A stretch of 64,000 nt of DNA. It comes from Channallabes apus. Lineage: Eukaryota > Chordata > Actinopteri > Siluriformes > Clariidae. Positions 47,419-58,361 of this stretch are shown piece by piece. The notes beneath the pieces are model-generated. The model was not told where the DNA came from and did not search any database. It was given only the letters and a program-made list of their open reading frames with translations. The DNA lies in the NCBI GenBank assembly GCA_030522415.1, contig CM060104.1, positions 21,591,825 through 21,655,824 on the forward strand, written 5' to 3'. Made by a program: the position numbers and the translations under genes. Each line of letters starts with the position of its first letter. Position 1 is the first letter of the stretch.

Positions 47419-47510
47419 CTGCGTTGTGCCCAGAGTCTCCTGGGATAGGCTCCAGGTCCCCGCGACCCTAAATACAGGATAAAGCGGTATAGAAGATGAA
47501 TGAATGAATG
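47151..47510 (+). repeat. SINE, family S1, full-length copy with (GT)n and AATG tail
   Basis: Head gtagtgtagtggttagcact (A-box region), B box ggttcgattcc at 47206, then the standard body with ggtttcctcccacagtcc and gattaggctaattgg, a GT run of about 56 nt (47360-47416), and the tail tcctgggataggctccaggt ... acaggataaagcggtataga with AATGAATG. ATTATGTC occurs at both borders (47144-47151, 47511-47518), suggesting a target-site duplication. Confidence 0.88.
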
Positions 47511-47517
47511 ATTATGT

Positions 47518-47687
47518 CAGCACGGTGGCTTAGTGGTTAGCACTATTGCCTTGCACCTCCAGGGTCTGGGTTTGATTCCCACCTCAGGGTCTGTATGCAT
47601 GGAGTTTGCATGTTCTCTCTGTGCTTGGTGGGTTTCCGCCAGGTACTCCAGTTTTCTCCCACAGTCCAAAGACGTTTAGATTAGGCT
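47518..47687 (+). repeat. SINE, family S1, second copy, 3'-truncated
   Basis: Directly follows the previous copy: agcacggtggcttagtggttagcac through gattaggcta, then an A tract. The 3' half of the family is missing. Confidence 0.85.
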
Positions 47688-47786
47688 AAAAAAAAAATGG
47701 CAATAAACCCAAAGGTCACTGTTGACCTCCATGTTCCCTATTACAGAGGTTAAATGGATGGATCAATTATTATTTTCCACCCAAAC

Positions 47787-47975
47787 TCTACACTGCTTAT
47801 CCCGTACATGGCTGCAGGAGACCTGAAGCCTATCCCAGGCGGGGTTCACCCTGGACTGGGGTGCCAATCGCAGGGCACAAACACACACACTCATATTCAA
47901 TTTGGAAATGCTGGACTCAAATCCTGACCCTGCAGGTGCGAGGCTACAGTGCTAACCCCTACATCACCATGCTAT
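47787..47975 (-). repeat. SINE, family S1, third copy, minus strand, partly deleted
   Basis: Landmarks in reverse order: ctgcttatcccgtac, gaagcctatcccaggcgg, gttcaccctggac, gggtgccaatcgcagggcac, then a jump to ctgaccctgcaggtgcgagg and gtgctaacccctacatcacc. Confidence 0.75.
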
Positions 47976-48785
47976 AATAATAATAATGATAATGATAATA
48001 ATTCTTCTTCTTCTTCTTTTTATAAAAGAGGGATTTGTGCCTGCAATGATAGCACACTTTGTACTGCCCTGTTTTAGTGACTCTTATTGGCTTTGAAAAC
48101 TAAAAAAAGGGTGAAACCCAAAACATGCACTCTATTTACTGAGAAAAAAATAACCCAAAGAATTCACAACAGTCACAACAATCATCCTACTCATTACAAA
48201 ACAATATACCCAAGATACCAATTACTCTTTCCTCCTTGTCACTAAGCCACATAGTATTATGCTAGGCACATAAGGCATTTTACACTGTGAAATATTTTAG
48301 TGTTGTTTAGGCTAAGGGGCTGCACAGACATAGTATCTGTATCATATTTCTTTCTTTGTCTGTAGATAAAACATCAGGTATACACTTGGACTGTGAGGTT
48401 AATGGCTTCTGGCAATGTTTTGCAGTCTCCAAACCATGTGGACAAGTTAATTAGGTTTCCTCCCTTTCCTGGGCCTGACTTATCCTAAACTGCTATTTCT
48501 GCCTGGGCAACTGCATGTCTTTTCCCATCTTATGCACCTTCCAGCTGATTGACCTACTGGTGAGGAGTAATTGGAGAATTATTACAAATGGGGGCCTCCC
48601 TCTGTTCTAATCAGGTCTCATCCAGAGCTGACATTTGATTTCCATGTTATTCAATTATCTCAAAGAATTTCTAGTTTTAACTGATTTAGAGAGAAAATTT
48701 GAAAAACAAATTATTATATATTTTTTGCTCCAGTATTTCAGAAATAGCAGTGTATGCAAAGAGTGTATCTGTAACTGGATCATTA
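47976..48785. other. intergenic sequence between SINE copies
   Basis: TAA and TTC runs at 47974-48020, then AT-rich sequence without recognised features. Confidence 0.5.
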
Positions 48786-48797
48786 TGTGTTTATTTA

Positions 48798-49172
48798 TTC
48801 ATTCATTCATTCTCTATACCGCTTAATCCTGTGTTCAGGGTCACGGGGGACCTGGAGCCTATCCCAGGAGACTTCGGGCACTAGGCGAGGTACACCCTGG
48901 ACAGGGTGCCAATCCATCGCAGGGCACACATACATACACACACTCACACACCCAATCACACACTACGGGCAATTTAGAAACGCCAAATAGCCTAACCTGC
49001 ATATCTTTGGACTGTGGGAGGAAACCGGAGTACCCGGAGGAAACCCACCAAGCATGGGGAGAACATGCAAACTCCATGCACACAGAGACGGGAATCGAGC
49101 CTGGCCGGGGAATCGAACCCAGACCCTGGAGGTGCAAGGCGACAGTGCTAACCACTACACCACCGCGCCGCC
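48798..49172 (-). repeat. SINE, family S1, full-length, with perfect 12-bp target-site duplication
   Basis: Flanked by TGTGTTTATTTA at 48786-48797 and 49173-49184. On the minus strand it runs from ggcggcgcggtggtgtagtg (A-box region), through B box ggttcgattcc and the standard body, to an ATGA-repeat tail. The intact duplication and near-consensus body mark a recent retroposition event and show that family S1 is a SINE rather than a DNA transposon. Confidence 0.92.
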
Positions 49173-49189
49173 TGTGTTTATTTAGTCTG

Positions 49190-50428
49190 TGATTAAAAAA
49201 CAAACAAGCATCCATATCAAATGTATTGGTATATGGAATTATGAAACTGAGGAGACTGTGGCATATAACTGAAAAATCTATAATAATTAAATAATGAATT
49301 ATTATTTTGTAAAAGCTAAATATGATTTCTGTCTTTCCTGATGGCACAGGCATGTTCCAGGATTCAAACTGTGAAAGAGGGAACATGAGAAACCATTTTT
49401 ACACATGACTTGGCCACCACATTGTACGCTGTCATCAAGTTAAAGGAAGTCAAATGAAATATTAGAGTGTGCAACTTTTCTTTTTTTGGCCAGGTGGTAG
49501 GTGTTCATCTCTAACAATGTATCCATATTCTGTCTGCAGGTTTCACAATGAATGATGAATCCGGTCAAGTACTAAGGAATATAAATAGTTTGGGCTTATT
49601 AGATTCTATCTTTGGGAAACTTGGGACCGAATGGAAATTTCTTGGAATATTTTTCCTGACAAATATAAATGATACAGAGAAACTACAATTTGTTTTAATC
49701 AAAAGTTTGGGGGTTTAAGCTCCACCAATACTAAGCTTCCTCTGTTGGGCACACTCTCTGCTCAAGGGCTGCTGCATCATACATCAACTCTACACTCTGT
49801 AGAGTTCCTAACAAGCTGGGATATGCAATAAGAATGATACTGTACTGTAATGTATATATGATAAATAAAGGTTTCTTATTCTACATTACTGGTCCATGAA
49901 GGAGATGAGAGTTTTCTTAAATCTTTGAAGGCTTTTTTTTTTTAGCTCTGTCTCATGATAGTCCTCTTATAGAATCTTTCTACTGTACATAATATTATTC
50001 AAAGACAGGAAAATATTGGAATTATAGTATAACTTATTATTAACCTTTCTATGAACACAATGACCAGAACTTCAGGAAAAAAGGAAAACAATACATTATA
50101 GTTTCATAAAAATCACTGGCTGTTGCAATGTTTTGTTTTAATTCTTGGGTTGTGAACGCACAGCATGATCAGTCCATAATAAAACAGCTGTTTGGTTTAG
50201 ATGTAAGACATAATGTCCCTCTTTTTAGTATCCTCAGCCCAGGCTTTCATCATGGCACTGATCTCATAATATGAAGTTCAGTTTCACAACAGACGTGTTT
50301 CAAAACACTGGGCCACCTAGACCTGCTTTACTGCCTAATATACGGTATGTGTGTACATGTAATAACATGTGTAACCACTAATACTCAGAAAGAGCTTATC
50401 TATGTAATACTACAGTATATATGGTGTA
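49190..50428. other. intergenic sequence, nothing recognised
   Basis: AT-rich sequence without recognised gene or repeat. Confidence 0.5.
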
Positions 50429-51291
50429 TCCTACCAGTCAGAAGTTTGGACACACCTTCTAATTCCAGAGTTCTGATATTTAATTCTTTATATGTTGTAA
50501 AACAATGCTAGAGGCGTCCAAATTATGCAATAATCTCCTTTGAACTGTGAATATTAGGATGTTTCTGCAAAGCTTTCATAATGGCTTTAATCTGAGGTGC
50601 TGTTAATTGCTGATTTCTGAGGTTGGTAACTCGAAATGAACTTATTCTCTGCAACAGAGATAAGTTTTAGACTTTCTTTTCTGGGAAGGTCTTCATGAGA
50701 GTCAGTTTCATCATAGTGCTTGCTGGGTTTTGCAAATAAACTTGACAATACTGTTCTTGCAAGAACAATTTCAGAACAGCTGACCCTTTTTTATTCAGTT
50801 TGATTTATGCAGCGCTTTTAACAATAGCCAGATTTACAGAACAATAAAAAAAATATGGAAATGAGTTTAGGCAGCGCAGTGGTGGTTGGTGTTCCACAAG
50901 GTTTCATTTTAGGCCCACTGCTATTAATTCTTTACATGCTTCCTCTGGTCAACATAATTTATAAGCATAGTATTAGTTTCCACTGTTATGTATATGTCTT
51001 AGCAAAGGCAGATAGGAAACACCAGCATAATAAAGTGGAAGAATGTCTGAAGGACATTAGACACTAGATGCAAATGAATTTCTTTCTGCTTAATTCTGAC
51101 AAATCAGAAGTACTTGACTGTTGTTGTTGTTTTATATGACCTAATTCCATATGTGTTATTTCACAGCTTTGGCATCTCCGGGATTGTTCTAGATTGTAGA
51201 ATGTATAAAATTAAATCACAAAGCAAAAAAAAAAAAAAACCTAACCAAAATATCAAATTAGAAGGTATGTCCAAACTTTCGACTGGTGCTG
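50429..51291 (-). mobile_element. Tc1-like relic split by LINE sequence
   Basis: Left end taccagtcagaagtttggac and right end gtccaaactttcgactggt are inverse termini with TA next to each. Left interior segments (aattatgcaataatctcctt, gaggttggtaactcgaaatg) belong to the minus-strand N-terminal part of a Tc1 transposase. The rest of the transposase is replaced by LINE sequence. Confidence 0.7.
50787..51118 (+). pseudogene. LINE fragments inside the Tc1 relic
   Basis: 50790-50845 (ttcagtttgatttatgcagc, cttttaacaatag) resembles the LINE 3' terminus in minus orientation. From 50880 the plus strand reads GVPQGFILGPLLLILYMLPL, RT motif B of CR1/L2-type LINEs, followed by FHCYVYVLAKADR where the catalytic ADD motif should be but is lost, then VEECLKDIRH and FLLNSDKSEVL. 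Confidence 0.7.
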
Positions 51292-51299
51292 TATGAGTT

Positions 51300-53975
51300 G
51301 TTGTGCTTGCTCAGTCCATGTTCTGACTGTGTGCTAGAGTTTGCTCTGAGGATCTAGGCCTTCACCTGACACATGCTTCCTGACAGAATTGTGCTGAATG
51401 CCAAATGCGCTGTTCTGCAACCTATCCATATTGAAATCAAAGCAGCAGGCGTTCTGTCCTAGGAAGTTAATGATATGATTAAATGTTGCAAAATCAACCA
51501 AAAATGTTTGTTACTGTGTTATGGTTGATGTGATACAGGTGATAAGAGTGGAGAAAAAACAGGGAGAGAGAAAGCTTGGATAGGACAGCTAGGGACTCCA
51601 CAGCTAGGGACTATTATCAGGGTGTAAGAATGACCTTACATCATGTTATTGTGAAGCTCTCTGACTCTGCACTTTCTCTGGACTAATAGATCAGAAGATT
51701 AACAAGTGATCAAACTGAGAGAAAACAATAACACTTAGGGGATCTTTACTAAGATGCCATTGTGGTTGGATTGGCTAAACATTCTGGAACGAAAGTAAGA
51801 AAATCGTTGCGTAAGTGTCACATTTAATCAAAGGCACGATTTTCTTTGCTAAGCAACAACAACGAGAGTGAAGTTCATGTGACTGTGAAAGAAAAACTGC
51901 ATTTGCTATATTAGATAACACTGATTTATCTCAAATTCATCATGAAATATTACAGTATATGTACTGTAGGCTTAAATCTATGTAAAATCTCTAAAATCTT
52001 CCAGGAGTCATTTATAAACAATTTATGCAATGCATAAATGTGTCATTTTTTCTTACATTTAATACATTCTAACTTAGAATGGTTCAGTTCAATATTAATT
52101 TATTAAAATCAATGAAGAACAGGTCCAAATTGTTAACACACTGATGTTTTGTCACCTCCCGATCCTCATGTCATTAGTCATGTCAAAATAAATGAATAAT
52201 TCAGAGTTTTCATAACAATGACAAACTCTCACCCAGAAGAACATCATAGACTGTAATCCAATGACATCTTTTGAAAAAATGGTGGCCAGGAAAGGCAAAG
52301 CTTAAATAAACATATGGTTTGAAGAAACTGAAGATTGCATTTGTACCATTTGACTTTTCCCAAACATATCTGGATTATTGAATCCTCAGTGTGTGTATGA
52401 ACTCAACTGGGGCATCTTACTTTTACTGTAATATGTCATGCATAATCCCAAAATGCAAAGACATGATTTGACCATTTCTGAGGACTGCTTACCTCTATAT
52501 GGATAATTTGAATTCTGATATCAGGTTTTTGTTTTAAGAATGTTTTAACATTCCAGTTAAGAAGAATACTTACTGTAAATAATGTGCATGAATTGTTTGC
52601 TAGCAGACTAGCATGTGCCATGAAAACCGTTATAATTACAATATGCGTCTTCATTCCTTTTGGCCTTTAAACATCACCATAATCCTGGGATTAGACTCTG
52701 AACTGGGTAGGAACCAAATTATCCCCATGATTGTGTTTGTTCAACTGATTTCGACTGCTTTGGTTTAACAACAATATATTTGGTCAGAGAATTACTGTTA
52801 AAAGACAATCATTATGTTATGTGATTATGGCACTATTCAGCGAACAGGTGTGTTTGTCTTTCAGTATGAAAAAACATTGACTGTAACATAATAATTATAC
52901 TTTGTAACTTGACCTACAGTACTGTATGCTGCTGCTATAAAACTGAGTCAGGCAAAATCAGAATCAAAGTATGTCAGCAACTCACAAAGCACTCTTATTA
53001 GGTTACCATGAACATTTGACAGAGGAACATCAGACAGAGCCTATCATCTGTGTATAATGTTATGTGATAATGGCTCGTTTCATATTTCTCTTAAATTTGA
53101 TAATAAAACATTACATTAGATTAGTTCTGGAATCTCATACAAGTTTGGCAACAGAAATGTCAAAACTGTTAATAAAGAATTGATTTCTCTTTTAAGAACA
53201 GCAGGTCAAGCTCATTTTGCCATTTGGCTCTGAGTATCTCATTTCTCAGTGTTATCCCAGACTTTACCACCAGTTCTCTCCTTCGATGTTGCGTCTTTAG
53301 GGACAGCTCTGAGTGGCAAGACAGATGTGTGCACAATAGCCGCTTCATTCAGTCTGTTGTTGAGGCGGGGACTTTTCTGGAAGCTCCAGTCGGTGTGAGA
53401 TCATGTATACCACACAGGATGCTGATCATTTTTGCGTAATTGTCATATAGGGACGATACAGACTTTGTCAAGATGAAGTAGTCAACCCATTCACTCAAGT
53501 GAACAAGTTAAACAAATGCAGCATATAGTATAAAAGATGATATCAGATCACGAGAAGCATGCAATTTGATAGTATGTTGCTTGCTGATAAGACAGAGCAC
53601 AGGAGAAACCAGGTTGAGTTGATAGTTCTGTGAATCTGCCTCCAGTCACTCTGCACTTATGAGCTCAGCTCTGCTGGCAAGTCTTACATCTCTGTGAACT
53701 CCAGCCAATCTGCATGGGTGCGCTTGTTAACCAGCTCCACCAACAAGAAACTGCATTTCTTTCTGTTGTACCCCACTCCCTCCCTGTTTCCTCTTTCCGT
53801 TGTGCTTTCTGGCATCCTATACCCAGGAGGACTTTCTCTACATGAGACTACACTTAATTAAATTGTACTATAACACAAGACTACATAAAATGCTTGTGTG
53901 CAAACAGTGCAAGCCAGAAAATAAACAAACAAACAAAAAATAAAAACAGAATACTGGACAGTAAAGGACAGTTCT
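51300..53975. other. intergenic sequence, nothing recognised
   Basis: 2.7 kb without a recognised gene or repeat. A 71-codon frame at 53224-53439 has no family motif. Confidence 0.45.
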
Positions 53976-53980
53976 GTATA

Positions 53981-54578
53981 AACCATCAGACAAAACATTA
54001 TGATCACTGACATTGATCAATAATTATATTCCAGTAAACTTGTAACAGGATAATGGGCACCTGAGGCTCATTTATGCCCGCAAGGACCAAAGACCTGCCC
54101 ATTCAGTCTGATCTCACAAAAAAGCCAATGCTGAGCATGGCAGAAAGGCAGCAAAATAGCGAGCTTGTTGCACATGTGGCCTGACTGGCAAAAAGGCCAA
54201 GGCCACCTACCTGGCATCCAAATTCCCCTGAGCCCAATCCATGGGATGCACCAGACAAACACATCTGATCCATGGAGGCCCCATCCCACAGCTCACAGGA
54301 AATCCTGGTGTCAGGTCCGGCAGCAAAACCATAAAGGCCCGGTGGAGCCAACCCCTAAGGGGCAAGAGCTTTACCAGTGCACAAGGTGGTGGCTCAGAAG
54401 ATTAAGGAGTTATTGATCATAAAGTTGGTAGCTTGAGCCCCAGCTCCAACAGGTTGCCCCTGTTGGGTTCTTGAGCAAGGCCCTTAACCCTAGGATATGC
54501 AGAGAATGAATTAGAACTTAACTTTACTTAAGTGCAACCCAAAACCAAGATGGTTTTATTGTTGTGGCTGATCAGTGT
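53981..54578. mobile_element. internally deleted Tc1-like element with an embedded SINE-like fragment
   Basis: Left end aaccatcagacaaaacatta and right end ttgttgtggctgatcagtg match as inverse termini with differences. Internal pieces correspond to separate parts of a Tc1 transposase gene joined by deletions: ggctcatttatgcccgcaag (N-terminal half) and ccaaattcccctgagcccaa, ccatggaggccccatcccac (C-terminal part with PPNSPEPNPWD, near the Glu motif). No intact frame. Confidence 0.65.
54386..54500 (+). repeat. SINE-like fragment of a third tRNA-related family
   Basis: ggtggtggctcagaagattaa, gttggtagcttgagccccag, ggttcttgagcaaggccctt and aaccctagg follow the order of a common fish tRNA-derived repeat. 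Confidence 0.55.
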
Positions 54579-54604
54579 ACAGTATATAGTGTGAATTGAA
54601 ATAA

Positions 54605-54897
54605 ATATTAATTTATTCTCTATACTGCTTATCCTTTGGGCACAAGATGGGATACACCATGGACAAGGCGCCATTCCATGGCTTGACACACAATATGGGA
54701 AATTTGGGAACACCGGTTAGCATAAACTTGTCAAAATGTCATTGCGGTAAACTGCAGTCTAAACTGGAGTACCTAGATTAAACCTACCAAGAAGACAGAA
54801 GAGGCAAACTCCAAACACAGATCCAAGGTGGGAATCAAACCCTTGACCATGGAGTTACAAGGCCACAATGCTAACCACTACACTCCAATGCTGCCTG
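54605..54897 (-). repeat. SINE-like repeat, family S1, degenerate copy
   Basis: Family landmarks in reverse order: ctgcttatcctttgggcaca, ggtgggaatcaaacccttga, ccatggagttacaaggccac, aatgctaaccactacac. Heavily mutated. Confidence 0.65.
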
Positions 54898-54954
54898 CAA
54901 GAAAAATACATTAAAATCTAAGCTTGTGCGAGGTGTGCATGTGGTCATTTACAA

Positions 54955-55145
54955 TGCTTTGGCTGTCCAGATGGTGTTCCAGATGCAGTATGTGGTGTAA
55001 ATGTCTATGATTGAGGGAAGAGAGACTTCAGTGTTCTTCTTAGCTGTCCTCACTATGTGCGGCAAAGTCCTGCTATCTGAGGCTCTGCAATTTCCAAACC
55101 AGGGTGCCCTCAATAGTGTCCCGGCAGAGATGGTGAGGATTATAG
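54955..55145 (-). pseudogene. LINE ORF2 C-terminal relic
   Basis: The minus strand reads, with few interruptions, APWFGNCRASDSRTL, HIVRTAKKNTEVSLPSIIDIYTTYC, which matches the C-terminal region (WFG..., RVVRTAEKI..., LPSI.DIY...RC) of CR1/L2/Rex1-type LINE proteins. Confidence 0.65.
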
Positions 55146-55404
55146 TTGGGAGATATCAATCTTTAGCAAAGAAAGATCAGTTCATGTTCTCCTAATGTCA
55201 ACATTGCATTTTGTCCATATTCTGAGAAACATTGTTGGTGCTGCATCAGTCCTTTAGCTGTTGCAGCCATAAAACACACTAACCTACCTAATTAATGATT
55301 TAATTATACCTAGATATGTAAGATAGTGACACAAAAGCACTGCTAGGGGCAGCGTATTGCACACTGGACAATGCTATCTACTTTTGCGTGAGCTCACAGA
55401 AGGC

Positions 55405-55432
55405 CATGATTGGCTGTAGAGAGCCAATCATG
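55405..55432. repeat. perfect 11-bp inverted repeat containing CCAAT
   Basis: CATGATTGGCT, six-base spacer, AGCCAATCATG. Each arm contains a CCAAT element (opposite orientations). Confidence 0.85.
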
Positions 55433-55466
55433 TGAGAGCGCTAAGTGCTTCCCATCCCTCCCCTCT

Positions 55467-55493
55467 GAGAGAGCTAGACCAATAAGCTCTCTC
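55467..55493. repeat. perfect 9-bp inverted repeat with CCAAT in the loop
   Basis: GAGAGAGCT, nine-base loop agaccaata, AGCTCTCTC, only 34 bp to the right of the previous inverted repeat. Confidence 0.8.
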
Positions 55494-55572
55494 TAGGTCC
55501 CACACAGAAAATATGATTGCCCCCCCCCAAATATTATTTGGCTACATGTACTGTCAACATGACTATGTTAAA

Positions 55573-55712
55573 CATCATTGGCTTAGAGTGTCATCATCAC
55601 TCACTTACTTGTCTTAGAGCACCCTCAATCAGTCATTGTCTTAGAGCGCCCTCAGTCACTCATTGGCTTAGAGCACCGTCATGACTCATTGGCTTAAAGC
55701 GCCGCCAATTGC
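55573..55712. repeat. degenerate minisatellite, about 27-bp unit, five units
   Basis: Units of the form cattggcttagagcgccctcagtcact recur about five times (55576, 55608, 55635, 55662, 55687) with one to several differences. Confidence 0.75.
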
Positions 55713-55751
55713 TGCTTGTTTTGTGAAGGAGAATCACAGTTCCGCGAGTTT

Positions 55752-55759
55752 TATAAAAG
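55752..55759 (+). promoter_or_regulatory. TATA-like box (TATAAAAG)
   Basis: Located 40 bp after the minisatellite, in cgcgagttttataaaagaag. With the CCAAT motifs upstream it could be a promoter, possibly of a mobile element; no downstream gene is confirmed. Confidence 0.3.
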
Positions 55760-56335
55760 AAGAGAGAAAGACGCACACCACAACTTAAGCAAGACACGTC
55801 ACACTGTTTATGATTGTTAATTCTAAATGTTGTAATATCCCCCTGATAGCATGTTTGTATTTAGTCCGATTATTTTCTTATCAAGACTGAAGTTGAGAAA
55901 CAATGTCAGAGATCATCAGAGACAGTGCAGTCCACTGCATGTCAGTGTCAATATTTCAACAGTGCAGGCCTGGAAATTAGTAAGTCTGGACCTGCAAGCA
56001 CAGAACATAATCTGCCAGAGAGGACCAGTGAGGGCTACATCAGCAGCCAACTATCTGCAGCCAGAGCTGAAAGCCTCAACATGAGCATTTTTTTTTTTAC
56101 CTTTACAGCGAGTTCACATGATACCACTTTACAGATAAACATATTAAACATGGTATTTTTTAAAATATATATGTTTATGTGATAACACTTTCCAGCACTT
56201 AATTTGTTGTTAACAATGGTAAACTACGTATATTAGTTAACATGAATTCATAATTAACATACTACTACAGCATTCATTAATTTCAGTGTATTCAAAGATG
56301 AATATTTTAAGATTAGTCAATGCACTGTAAACTAA
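55760..56335 (+). other. sequence between TATA-like box and RTE LINE; possible N-terminal part of a hAT-type gene
   Basis: A segment at 55900-56085 (frame from 55925: SGPASTEHNLPERTSEG, SSQLSAARAESL) has protein-like, Ser/Glu-rich composition, as in the leader of TTF/ZMYM-type hAT transposases, a relic of which lies at 59240-59772. The link is conjecture. Confidence 0.3.
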
Positions 56336-56339
56336 CATC

Positions 56340-58310
56340 TTTGTCTTTCGGCTGTTCCCTTTCAGGGGTCGCCACAGCGAATCATCTGCCTCCATCTAAC
56401 CCTATCCTCTGCATCCTCATGTCCTCTCTCACTGCATCCATAAATCTCCTCTTTGGTCTTCCTCTAGACCTCCTGCCTGGCAGTTCCAACCTCAGCATCC
56501 TTCTACCGATATATTCACAATCTCTCCTCTGAACATGTCCAAACCACCTCAATCTGGCCTCTCTGACTTTATCTCCAAAACATCTCACATGGGTTGTCCC
56601 TCTGATGAACTGATTCTTGATCCTATCCATCCTTGTCACTCCCAAAGAGAACCTCAACCTCTTCAGCTCTGCTACCTCTAGCTCTGCCTCCTGTCTTTTC
56701 TTCAGTGCCACTGTCTCTAAGCTGTAGAGCATTGCTGGTCTCACCACTGTCCTGTACACCTTTCCTTTCATTCTCGCTAATGCTCTTTTATCGCACAACA
56801 CACCTGACACTTTTCTCCACCCATTCCAACCTGCCTGTACTCGTCTCTTCACCTCCTTTGAACACTCTCCGTTGCTCTCGACCGTTGACCCTAAGTACTT
56901 AAAATCCTGCACCTTCTTTACCTCTGCTCCCTGTAGCCTAACTGTTCCTCTTGGGTCCCTCTCATTCACACACATGTATTCCGTCTTGCTGCGGCTAACC
57001 TTCATTCCTCTGCTTTCCAGAGCGTACCTCCACCTCTCCAAATTTTCCTCTACCTGTTCCCTGCTCTCGCTACAAAGCACAATGTCATCTGCAAACATCA
57101 TAGACCATGGAGACTCCTGTCTAACTTCATCTGTCATCCTGTCCATCACTAGAGCAAACAAAAAGGGGCTTAGAGCCGATCCTTGATGCAGACCCACCTC
57201 CACCTTGAACTCTTCTGTCACACCTGCAGCACATCTCACCACTGTCTTACAACTCTCGTACATATCCTGCACCACTCTAACATACTTCTCTGCCACTCCA
57301 GACTTCCTCATACAACACCACAGCTCCTCTCTCGGCACCCTGTCGTACGCTTTCTCTAAATCTACAAAGACACAATGCAACTCTTTATTACCTTCTCTGT
57401 ACTTCTCCATCAGCATCCTCAAAGCAAATACTGCATCTGATGTACTCTTTCTAGGCATAAAACCATATTGCTGCTCACAAATTCTCACCTCTGCCCTTAA
57501 CCTAGCTTCCACTACTCTTTCCCACAACTTCATTATATGGCTCATTAGCTTTATACCTCTGAAATTGCCACAGCTCTGCACATCTCCCTTGTTCTTAAAA
57601 ATCGGCACCAATACACTTCTCCTCCATTCCTCTGGAATCCTCTCACTCTCCAAGATCTCGTTATACAAACTAGTCAGAAACTCTACTGCCACCTCTCCTA
57701 AGCACTTCCATACCTCCACAGGTATGTCATCAGGACCAACAGCCTTTCCACTCTTCATCCTCTTCAACGCCCTTCTCACCTCACTTTTACTAATATTTGC
57801 TACTTCCTGCTCCACAACAGTCACCTCTTCTACTCGTTGTTCTCTTTCGTTTTCCTCATTCATCAACTCCTCAAAGTACTCCTTCCATCTTCCCATCACC
57901 CTCCTGGCATCTGTCAGTACATTTCCATCTCTATTTTTAATCACTCTAACCTTCTGCACATCCTTCCCATCTCTATCTCTTTGCCTCGCCAACCTGTACA
58001 GATCCACCTCTCCCTCCTTACTGTCCAGCCTAGCATACAAGTCCTCATATGCTCTTTGTTTGGCCTTTGCCACTTCTACCTTCACCTTACGGTGCATCTC
58101 CCTGTACTCCTGTCTACTCTCTTCAGTCCTCTCAGAGTCCCACTTCTTCCTAGCTAGCCTGTTTCCCTGTATACACTCCTGGACTTCCTCATTCCACCAC
58201 CAAGTCTCCTTGTCTCCTTTTCCCTTACCTGATGATACACCAAGTATCCTCTTACCTGTCTCCCTGATCTTGTTGGACCTTAAGATATATTGACAGATGC
58301 CATCTACCAG
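56340..58310 (-). mobile_element. RTE-type LINE, 5'-truncated
   Basis: The minus strand carries a long reverse transcriptase frame and ends at about 56340 with gctgtggcgacccctgaaag, ggaacagccgaaagacaaag, the 3' terminus also seen in SINE S2. Homology appears to begin near 58310, so the 5' endonuclease part is absent, as expected from incomplete reverse transcription. Confidence 0.85.
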
Positions 58311-58361
58311 CGTTGCTATGAAAATTGTACTGTAAATGTTGAAATAATGGAAAATCTTCAC
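56382..58361 (-). CDS. RTE-type LINE reverse transcriptase, 659-codon uninterrupted frame
   Basis: Reverse transcriptase of a non-LTR retrotransposon, copying its own RNA at a nicked target. Motifs in order: KSGKAVGPDDIPVEVWK about 203-219; SVLVPIFKNKG about 249-259; QYGFMPRKSTSDAVF about 298-312; motif A VFVDLEKAYDRVP 331-343 with the first catalytic Asp; motif B GLHQGSALSPFLFAL about 390-404; motif C MMFADDIVL 421-429 with the catalytic Asp pair. The C-terminal part has YLGSTVESNG, LRWFGHVQRRD and the basic GRRSRGRPKRRF. The endonuclease domain is absent, and the first roughly 30 residues are probably flanking sequence rather than true protein. No stop or frameshift over about 2 kb suggests recent insertion. 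Confidence 0.88.
   Translation of the reverse strand: MKIFHYFNIYSTIFIATLVDGICQYILRSNKIRETGKRILGVSSGKGKGDKETWWWNEEVQECIQGNRLARKKWDSERTEESRQEYREMHRKVKVEVAKAKQRAYEDLYARLDSKEGEVDLYRLARQRDRDGKDVQKVRVIKNRDGNVLTDARRVMGRWKEYFEELMNEENEREQRVEEVTVVEQEVANISKSEVRRALKRMKSGKAVGPDDIPVEVWKCLGEVAVEFLTSLYNEILESERIPEEWRRSVLVPIFKNKGDVQSCGNFRGIKLMSHIMKLWERVVEARLRAEVRICEQQYGFMPRKSTSDAVFALRMLMEKYREGNKELHCVFVDLEKAYDRVPREELWCCMRKSGVAEKYVRVVQDMYESCKTVVRCAAGVTEEFKVEVGLHQGSALSPFLFALVMDRMTDEVRQESPWSMMFADDIVLCSESREQVEENLERWRYALESRGMKVSRSKTEYMCVNERDPRGTVRLQGAEVKKVQDFKYLGSTVESNGECSKEVKRRVQAGWNGWRKVSGVLCDKRALARMKGKVYRTVVRPAMLYSLETVALKKRQEAELEVAELKRLRFSLGVTRMDRIKNQFIRGTTHVRCFGDKVREARLRWFGHVQRRDCEYIGRRMLRLELPGRRSRGRPKRRFMDAVREDMRMQRIGLDGGR

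Noticed and set aside
57205..58293. 362-codon plus-strand open frame
   Set aside because: It is the antisense shadow of the RTE-type reverse transcriptase; its composition (Ser/Leu/Thr rich) reflects the complementary strand and it has no motif.
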